DNA from: Stercorarius parasiticus
Taxonomy: Eukaryota > Chordata > Aves > Charadriiformes > Stercorariidae
Direction: 5' to 3'
DNA: 64,000 nt
Assembly (NCBI GenBank): GCA_013396915.1
Contig: VWZL01001331.1
Span: 78,448-142,447 of the forward strand
Part shown: positions 55,929 to 64,000 of the stretch, piece by piece
Numbering within the stretch: the first letter of the stretch is position 1
Layout of the letters: every line of letters starts with the position of its first letter
Notes under the pieces: model-generated
Told to the model about the DNA's origin: nothing
What the model saw: only the letters and a program-made list of their open reading frames with translations
Databases searched by the model: none
Program-made: the position numbers and the translations under genes

Positions 55929-58900
55929 GGTTACAAAACCGAGGAGGTCTGACTGTGATGCTGGCACCAGAAGAACACGGAAAACATATTTTAGATCAAT
56001 TATGCCGTAAAATATACGTGAGATTTGCAAAGCACCTAAAGCCATCATCATCAGGCAGTGCAGTAATTCAAGTTTTAGGGCCAGATCTACACACTAGGGC
56101 CACAAGAACCAGATCTTTAACCCAATACAAAGTGACTCTGTTGTATTGTTTGGAAAGGTTTCCTATGGTATTGAAAGATTTGTGACCACAAGATCTCTCT
56201 GCTGCTCTGCTAACCTCCCTGTTGGGACACCCTGCAGCTAGCCCAGACTCATCTCCCCATGTTCTCTATGTTCCCATTAGGAACCAGGCAGAGATACCTG
56301 GCTGGTGTGGATTGAGCTAGCTGTCCCTCCTAGCCACCTCTCCACTGGTCACTGGTGCCGGCTAGGAACACAGGGCTGCTGCTCCAACTCTACCCACACC
56401 CTCCAGGGAGGACCTAGAGACTTGGAGGACCATGTAGTCGAGGCTCAAGAGGGCTCTTGAGCACTATGTTAGGCTAGATGTATTGCTCCAGAGTATGGCC
56501 AGGGATTCCCTGGAACATCGTTTTATTCAGGGGCATCAGGTACCCCAAAGTCCCACGAGCAAGCAGACTGTCATGCCTCATGATTCATCCTTCCTGGTTC
56601 CCACGGAGCAGTGAGAAAGCCAGAGAAGCCCTCGGTGGTTTTGGTGCTCCTCAGCTGTGGTTCATTCCTCCAGTCCTTCTTGCTCTTATATCCTGCAGAG
56701 AAAAGATCCCAGTAAGGACACAAAAATCAATATAATGGTCTGTTTTCCTTTATGCTAACCAGGCACCCACTCCATTGATGTCCCACAGGTGTCCAGGAGG
56801 AATCAGAAGGCATCTGGGAGATGCTGAAGGGTGCTAGTGTATTGTTGCTTGAGCCACTGCAGAAAGGGGTATAGGAAGGGTTTTAGGCAGTAACAGCATC
56901 GTGATTTAATCAATTTCAGCAGGCTCTTTGCCAGGACAATTCCGTCCAGCTTGTGTTGAACTGACTGGCAACGAGGCAAGTTAAGTGGCAGCCAACTCCA
57001 AATGACCAAGACTAGCCTCATTTGCTCAGTAGCTGATTCATGTTTTGGTCTTCTGCCCCACCCAGTCTAGAGTGAGTTCAACACTTCTGCCTGCGCATTG
57101 CTTTCCTGCCTTCAGGGCTCTCCCTCCTCCAGAGATCTTCCCACATTCACAGCCCAACCCTCTGCCACCAGCCCTCTCTGTTCTGCTGGACTGGCCACCA
57201 TGCAAGGTAGGAGCTAGCAGCTTGCTGGCTTTGATTCATCATCATCTAGGAAAAGTGCTGGCTGATCCTGCCGGCTCTGCTTCCTCTTGCACCATCTGCT
57301 GTTCATGATAGCCATCCCCAGCACAAAGACTTGGTGTTTATCTCCACCACTCTGCCTCCTGGGGAAAGGCCACTTCTAGGGTCACCGTGCCCATATGGCA
57401 CTGCTGAAGATGGCATCTGGGAAGTGGAGCTGTGGAAATGGTGCTGTGCCATGCTCTGGCAATGCAACAGCATCCTGTCTCGTTGCTTTTTCTGAGGCTT
57501 TTGCTAAGGTAGTGACTCAGAACCACCAGCCTGGCCTCAAAGCAATGCCTTTCACAAACCTCTCCACCATGCAAGAGCATCCATGTGTCCTGGTGTGCCA
57601 GGGAACATGGCAGTGCTGTCTGCGATGGCTGATGGGATGGACAGGCTGCCAGTTGCCATGAAAACTGCAGCATGTGCTCTGGATTTGGCAAAAAAGCATG
57701 GCAATGGCACCAGGGGAACACATTATATCCTACCAGCTTTGTACCACCACTTAATGTTCCAATTTTGTCTCAATGACTTACCTGTGTATGGCGTGAGTTA
57801 AGAATCAAAACCTGATGGCTTCCCACGGGACTTAGACTCCTGAAGGACCACTTGTGGTCCCTTTCCTTAAATAACTACAGAGCAGAGCCAAATGGGTTTT
57901 TCTCTGCAACAGATGGGCTGCTGACAGGGGCTGTTGGAGGCTGAGAGATAGAAAATCAAAGAAGATGCCCTGAAGTGGTCTGTCGCTAGTTGAAGAGAAA
58001 AAATCAGGTGAGGTCTGGTTTCCTTATTCTGCCAGGCTATTCGGATACTCCAGCAGTACAGTAACACAAATATCTATTAATTTTTCCTCTCTTTTCTGGT
58101 GGGTCAGGAAAATATTATTACCTTGTCTTAAAGGCAGGAGAGTGGAATGTGTCTTAGAGATGGGAGACTGGGGTATGTCCTTTGGGACAAAAAGGATCTA
58201 CTTACGTAGCACAGGTCCCAGAAGAAGCAGGGTTGTGTCATAATGGCATTCTGTAAAACAACAGAAAACAAAAGCTTTTCTTTCTCTCTAAATAAATCAG
58301 TTCTGTGTTTCCTTTGTGGTTCACTTGTAAAGGCTTGCTGAATTCAAGGAGGATGTGGTCACACTCATTGGAAGCTCCAGATGCTACAATATATAAACAC
58401 AAATCTGCATTAAACTCACATTTTTGATGAATTAAATCTCATGTGATTTCACTCTATTTTTCTTGCTGGGTGATGGCAGGCTGATACAGTTTTCACATCC
58501 CCTGGAGAGCATTTGCCTGATACCTCTGATATCTCCTCCTTGATTTCTTTGACAGGATCCAGTCTTTTGTTATTTACTGATGTCACTGTAGCCTAGGAGA
58601 GAAATCAACAGTCATGAATTATGGGCTATGCTAGTAGGACAATTCACTCTGATTGTTTGATTTTAGTGTGAGCAAAGTCCAGATAATTAAAGATGAGTTC
58701 AAGCTACAACACTTCACTTCTGGCTTCTGAATTGCCCTAAGTAGTGAGAAGTGTCTGGGTTGAGTACTTTCATGGGGGTCATTAGGAAGGTGAGATACTT
58801 CAGCAAAACATGGATCTGCGTGTAGGTCTGAGTCTTGAAGAAGCCTAGTATTATCGCAATGCAGCTGTATCTCTGCTCAACTTTCACCAGACTTTTAAAA

Positions 58901-59963
58901 AAAATCTCAGAATCACTAGGATGGAAACACTCTGTGTTGTTGCATGGCTGTTCTTCAACTTTAGGCATGGCATCCTCCAACTGGTCCTTCACCCGCAGGA
59001 CATTTCCATCCCACCTACCACCTTCTGCTGCTGAGCACCTGAGGGAGAAGGAAAGCAGCATCCTGTCCTGTGGGTGTGGTGTTTCTGAGAAGCACGAGGG
59101 CACTGACTGCCAGGACATAGCGTGTACCGTCTCTGCAAAGGTTACCACTAGCATCCTCTTTTTGAGCATAGAAAAGCAACTCCCAACACTACCTTAAAAA
59201 AGAAAAGGGAGGGAGGAGGCCAGAGTCTTCCTTTCTCCTTGAACTGCAAAACTCTTTGACTCCAAGCAAAAGCAAACTGAAGTCACTGCATTTTGAAGTC
59301 ACTTTGGAAGATGATGTACAGTGCTGTGGTACAACAGTGAGGGGAGGGTGTCCCCAAGCACACAGCCACCCTAGGGCACGATTAGAGGAGTAACTCGGAC
59401 TTTTTCATCTGAATGCTCCATTTCTAATAAATAACCACCATTTTTAATCATAATTTACTACCCGCTGGAAGCCCTGCAGTAATGCTGTTGTCATCTGCAA
59501 GCACTGGAGCCTGGGGAGGAGAAGAGGGTAGGATGTGTTTAGTTATTGATGGACATTTTCATGAGGGCTATGTTCAGATCTACCCATGTGCACAAAGCAC
59601 TACAATTTGGAAAGTCTGGGCAGTTTTTGTCAAGGTCCTCTTTGTACACCCAAACTACAGCACCACACATACTCCTTAAGATAGTCAAGATACATGTGAA
59701 TGCACTCTTGCCTACCCTTGGAGTTTATAGTTCTTCTTGTTGGTTAAAAATCTGAGAGAATTAGGCAAATATGAGTACACTGGGTCTGGAGGATGCCTCA
59801 GCTTGGGGTTTGGAGATTTAGCTCATGATTTGTAATTCCTTGACATCACATGGGCAAACACTTGCTTTGCTGTCTGATGGTTTCCCACAGTTTCCCATGA
59901 TTTCCAGCCAAGGGTTTGACCCAGAGAGTCAAGCCCATTACTATGGGATTCACAAGGTAAAAT

Positions 59964-59984
59964 CAACAACAACAACAACAAAAA
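59964..59984 (+). repeat. (CAA)n run
   Basis: About six CAA units ending in a short A run. An ordinary microsatellite. Confidence 0.9.
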
Positions 59985-62034
59985 CCTCCTGGAAACACAG
60001 CCTGACTCCATTGCCCTGTAAAACACCACAATGGCACAATCAAATATGGCGCAATATTTTTACCACCTGGGAGGAAAGGAGGCATGGACCCTATTTGGAT
60101 GTGAAATTAGACCAGTGCTTATTTCTAGCAGATTCAGCCTACAGAGACTTGGAGCTTATCTTCCAATTTAGGGGTTCCCTGCTGCCTTACGAGGAGCTTC
60201 TCTGATAGATTGGGTTGGGTCCATTTAGGGAACCATGGGTCTGCATCACCTCAGGAGAGTCCCTGTGAGGAACAAGACAGTGAAGGTGGGGGCTCATCCC
60301 AGCTGTTGTCAAGAAATCGATTTTTGGGTTGACAAGATGAGGGGCTTTCTTCGTGATGGGTGGGACAAAGAGGTCACCAAGAAACTAAAAACTGAGAAGG
60401 AATAAAATGAATATTTAAAGAAAAAAAAATTTGCAGCCTCTGGCAAAATATTTTCTCGTTATATCCTTCTATGAGGTAATGGTTATTCAGCACCTGATTT
60501 GCTCTGGTGGTTGTGACTCCTCTCAAGACGTGCATAGGAAGCGCTGCTGCAGTGCATGTGCGATGGCCTGGACGGACAACTCAGTCCCTGGGGAAGTGTC
60601 TGGTGACTGGCGGCTTTGATGAGACCTACAGAAAAGCCACTTGGAGAGAAGATTGAAGAGAAGCACTTTAGATCCCAGCTGGTTCATGTTTTACGTGTGG
60701 TCATAAAAAATCAATCATTTAGCATGCAATCAGCGGATGGAGTAAAGTTTTTCAAACCAGAATTGTAATAGGTCATTCACTAATCTCTAGCTCTCATGGT
60801 CAAAGGCCCCCTCCGATGCACGTGGGGGACTCTCCCATCCTGCTCTGATGCCACGCAGAGGGTGACAGCCTGGAAATCCCTGTGGTCTTGGAGTTCCCCC
60901 AGGCTCTGGACCCATGCTCAGGGGTGAAGGCACTGATTAACGTTCAATGGCCTGTCCCACCAGAGACTGGATGGAAAATATTGATTTCCTTTAAGAGCTT
61001 AGGAGAGGAGGCGGTTTCACAGATGCAGTTGTCTCTCTGTTCACAAAACAGTGAAAGTGACTGTGAGGGCTCAAGCTTTCCACATAGGCATTGACCCTGG
61101 TGGGCTGAGCAGTGGATCCGATATCACACCATCCATGTGGGGTTGTGCACTTGCTGTGGGTTTGTCTCTCCGTGGAGGCAAAGGGAATACAAAGACAAAC
61201 CCCCTCCCATGCCACATTGAAGGCTCCAGTCATGGAGTAGGAGGATAACACTGAAATAAGACTCCATAACATGCAAGATCTTGTTCTTCTACACCAAACC
61301 ACAGTGCAGACCCCTGTCTCCTATGTCGGCCACCATGGAGCCAGCAAATATTAAATAAGCTGCTGTCTCCACCAAGCTGGGACAAATTCATCCTGGGAGC
61401 CCCAAGGTGCCATCTCTTGCTGCTCCTTCTATGAAATGCCACATCCTCTCTGGGGGATGTTTTCAAGCGAAGGTGCCCTTTCAGACCTGAGCTTCAAGGC
61501 TAGGAGCAAGCCACCTGGGATCAGATGTAGAAGCAGAAGAAAACATGACTAATGAGGCATGAGGTGTTCAACCTGGTGACAGTGATAATTGACTCAGATT
61601 TGTTCGGCTCACGTATATGCACTGGTGCTGTCGAAAGTGGGATGTGAGAGCATCACCAGTGCTGAGGTGCCACCGTTTTCTGCGTGCTACATGTGGGTGC
61701 AGTTACTGGCAGCTGAGGAAGGTTATTAATCTTTCCCATATAATTGCCTTGAGAGTGAGAGCAGTGAAACCCTTGTTCTGCAGCCCCCCACTCTCAAATC
61801 AGCAGTGCCCAGAGGGGAAGTTCAAAGAAATGGCTCCTCAGAGGCAATCCTCATGCACCCACTTGAAGGACAGAGGCTCCTCTCCAGGAGTGTCACAGTC
61901 ACTTTGCAATTTGGGAACCTTGAGGTCGAAAGCCCTCCATGGCACACACCTGAAGGGGCACTTCATCTTCTCTGGCTGAAGGAATTTGTCTTAACTAAAG
62001 CGTTTCAATTAAAAGTCAAGACTGAATCACTGCA

Positions 62035-62175
62035 AAGTGCCGGAGACAAGAGTCATTAATACTGGAATGCAAGTTTTAAATTAGTTTTAATATGCTCTGC
62101 AAGGCATCCATAAAAGGCCCTTAATCAATATGCATTTAAATTCCCTGCATTAGGGCTTGGAGAATTTAAATTCAC
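62035..62175. promoter_or_regulatory. Candidate AT-rich regulatory block
   Basis: Repeat-free text with ATTAATACTGGAATGC (a TEAD-like GGAATG), CCATAAAAGG, AATCAATATGCATTTAAAT (octamer-like and homeodomain-like words) and the perfect 12-base palindrome GAATTTAAATTC at 62162-62173. No frame crosses it. The motif density suggests an enhancer, but this is not tested. Confidence 0.25.
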
Positions 62176-63635
62176 AGCAGTGGAAGCATTGGGAAACCAA
62201 CCTGAATTTCTGTCAGAGCTCTTGCACATTCAAACCTGGGAGACCACGTGGGTCCAAATTGTTGGGTGGGTGTCATCAGACTTTTTTGGTGGCAGGTGCC
62301 AAAATGAACTGGTGGTCCCAGTCCCTGGAGAATTAGTGTTGGGGCACATCGTTGACATGGGGCAAGGTTTTGAGTCCCCGTCAGTGACAGCAACCGGATT
62401 TTGCTTGGCCATCTCAGCCAGTATCAAATATTCACAGGCACTACGGCCAATTTAAGGATTACCTGACCATCCCCTGGTGAGAAGAGCAGAGAGGATGAGG
62501 ATGGGCTGAGCCGTAGACATTAGCTCTCAGGGCTGGAGGTGCTCGTGCTTGGGGACCCCAGACCTTCATGCGCAGCATTCACATGCCCTCATGGCATATG
62601 CCATAGATTTGGTAACCTTCTCCCTGCATAGGTGCAAGGTTAGTTTTGTGGCCGGTGTGCAGCAAAGCAAGCTGATACTCCTGCCTCCCGCTGCTGCCAG
62701 GAAGAGAAGACCCATCATCTCACAGCAGGAGATGGAGAGCCACGAGCTTTCCCAAGGCGAGAAGGAACATGGGGACCTGTCCAAGAAGGCACTTGTGGGA
62801 GCGCAGGGGATTAGGTGGTTTGAAGCTAAGCGCGTGCTTAAGCATTTGGCTGGATCGGGGCCAAGGCTGCAGAAAAGAAATTTCCGGCAAGAAGAAACCT
62901 CTAGGAAGAACCAAACCCTAGAGGAAGCTCAGGGTGAGGTCTGCGCTTCCTATTTTGGTCTAAAAAAAGCCCTGTCCCAGGAGGGGGTGAGTTTCAGTAA
63001 CATCTAGTGTGTCTGACCCCCCCGGCCCAATTCTTTGTATCCAGAATAGGGGTGATGAAAGTAAAGCACGTGGAAGCTCCATGATGCAGATGCACCCTCA
63101 GAGCATCCTTCCCTGCGGTCAGCATCCTGGGGCCCAGGGGCAGAGCAGCACCACGCTTTGAAGGGTTCATAGGAGGAGGGATGCAGCTAAAGGAGCAAAG
63201 ATGGTTGTTGCAGCTAACTTTACACCTAGAGATGAAAACAGGGCCTGGGGACAGATTTATCCCATGGTTATTTGCATGCTCTGTGCCATGCCTTTGGATG
63301 GGGACAGCTATTTCTCTCCCCAGGCAGCCCTCAAACATGGCTTGGGGGAAACCAGGAGCTGGAGTCTGTACCCTAGAAGCGGATGCAGCCACTCTGTTTT
63401 GGAGGCTAAAAAAATGCAGCCCTATAGAGGAAAGACAGGTTAAGGCATTTACGTGCCTGCCTCAGGCCCTGCTTAGTTTACTGCCAGCCTAAAAATCCCC
63501 TGGTGCTGGGAAATCATCTCGAACCTTGTATGCACATTACTGCGGCTCAGCTTGTGTTTGGAGGGATGCATCTGTCTGATTTTGCTACCTTGATGCTTGA
63601 AATGAGCTTGGGAAAAGCAGGCAGCCTTTTGGAGA

Positions 63636-63690
63636 GGAAAAAAAAAAAGAGAGAGAGAGAAAAACAGAAGAAAAACAGAAAGAAACCAAA
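63636..63690 (+). repeat. A-rich / (GA)n purine run
   Basis: An eleven- to twelve-base A run is followed by GAGAGAGAGAGA and AAAAC/AGAAAC words. It sits about 40-100 bases outside the CpG island that ends the window. Confidence 0.85.
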
Positions 63691-63729
63691 AGCAGGGGCA
63701 GGAGGGAAGGAAAAAGGGAGGATTTTGTC

Positions 63730-64000
63730 TCGGCAAAAGGGAGCCCGGAGGCCCGTCGTCGCTGTCTCCCCGCATTGCGAAAGACCCTTTTGCTTGGGCT
63801 CGGGTGCCCCTCGGTTTTGCAAAGCATCCCGGCACGGAAACTCTGGCCCACGCTGCGCCTCCCAAAAACCCAGCGGGAATGCTGGAAAGCCGGGAGGCCC
63901 CGTGGCGGGGCCGGGAAAAGCGCCGGGGCTGTGGGGAGCGGAGTGGCGAGGGGCCGGCTGCCATCTAGCGGCACCGGCGCCGGGGCGCGGGGTGCCCCCC
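63730..64000. promoter_or_regulatory. CpG island at the right edge (candidate promoter)
   Basis: By-eye counting gives about 29 CpG in 271 bases, with the density rising to the end of the window. GC boxes and palindromes (GGCCCCGTGGCGGGGCC, CCGGCGCCGG) are present. This is the strongest CpG island in the window and runs off the edge, so it probably continues. Vertebrate islands of this density usually mark a promoter or first exon, and a gene at or beyond base 64000 is the simplest reading. The minus-strand frames that cross it (91-163 codons) have no recognised domain. Confidence 0.65.
63958..63971 (-). promoter_or_regulatory. CTCF-type binding motif
   Basis: The plus strand reads CTGCCATCTAGCGG; its reverse complement CCGCTAGATGGCAG fits the CTCF core CCRSYAGRKGGCRS at all 14 positions. 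It lies inside the right-edge CpG island, where CTCF sites are common. The match is to the core only; the upstream extension was not scored. Confidence 0.6.

Larger units (their letters stand above)
55557..63729. other. Unique non-coding sequence, no gene seen
   Basis: Eight kilobases without any recognised young repeat or exon. It contains a possible ancient repeat piece at 55886-55928, a CAA run at 59964-59984, an AT-rich block at 62035-62175 and a purine run at 63636-63690. Open frames reach 152 codons (62549-63007 plus) with no domain; the frames at 57338-57721 (minus) and 57395-57661 (plus) are mutual shadows. Confidence 0.65.

Noticed and set aside
57839..57872. GGACCACTTGTGGTCCCTTTCC as a CR1 3' end
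   Set aside because: A short palindrome with a chance 'ggtcccttt'; no ATTCTATG octamers or UTR core nearby.
1..64000. tRNA, rRNA, CRISPR arrays, endogenous retroviral LTRs or gag/pol
   Set aside because: None recognised on either strand; every reverse-transcriptase-related frame is CR1 LINE.

Overview
This 64 kb window reads as non-coding bird DNA. The evidence is at least a dozen truncated copies of CR1, the dominant avian LINE. Most copies that reach their 3' end close with the ATTCTATG octamer repeats typical of CR1, and the longer ones still encode the C-terminal end of the CR1 ORF2 (reverse transcriptase) protein. There is no operon-like structure, no rRNA or tRNA, no CRISPR and no bacterial signal. 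I could not support any host protein-coding exon: every long open frame is a CR1 fragment, a microsatellite artefact or a random frame with unbiased composition. The window is best read as intergenic or deep intronic avian DNA. The species cannot be named from the sequence alone.

Layout. 1-18 kb: unique, fairly AT-rich sequence with CR1 pieces at 2.1, 4.6, 5.7-6.2 and 7.7-8.2 kb, several A/T tracts, and one arm of a diverged dispersed repeat at 14.1 kb. 18-34 kb: a CR1 tail at 18.1 kb, a CR1 scrap at 21.1 kb, a 12-bp-arm hairpin at 23.1 kb, a block at 28.8-29.96 kb with the look of conserved non-coding sequence, an old 52-bp tandem duplication at 31.7 kb, and a probable very old CR1 body at 33.1-33.6 kb. 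34-38 kb: the best-preserved CR1 copy (34.3-34.9 kb), a CpG-dense island with a CAG run (36.2-36.6 kb), a CTTC/CTCC tract, and a younger CR1 nested in an older one (37.2-37.8 kb). 38-50 kb: unique sequence plus two large microsatellites, a 314-bp purine tract at 42.8-43.1 kb and a CTTTTT hexamer array at 48.9-49.07 kb that contains the only ambiguous base. 50-64 kb: more CR1 pieces (49.8-50.4, 52.3, 54.6, 55.5 kb), a weaker GC/CpG-rich zone (52.6-53.2 kb), and a dense CpG island running off the right edge from about 63.73 kb that carries a 14/14 match to the CTCF core consensus.

No set of genes works together here. The functional candidates are regulatory: two CpG islands, one CTCF-type site and several AT-rich blocks with homeodomain-like motifs. 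The right-edge CpG island is the most likely sign of a nearby gene, whose promoter or first exon would lie at or beyond base 64000. All repeat assignments rest on reading the sequence and on recall of CR1 structure; no alignment or database search was run, so boundaries are approximate, by 5-20 bases for young copies and more for old ones.
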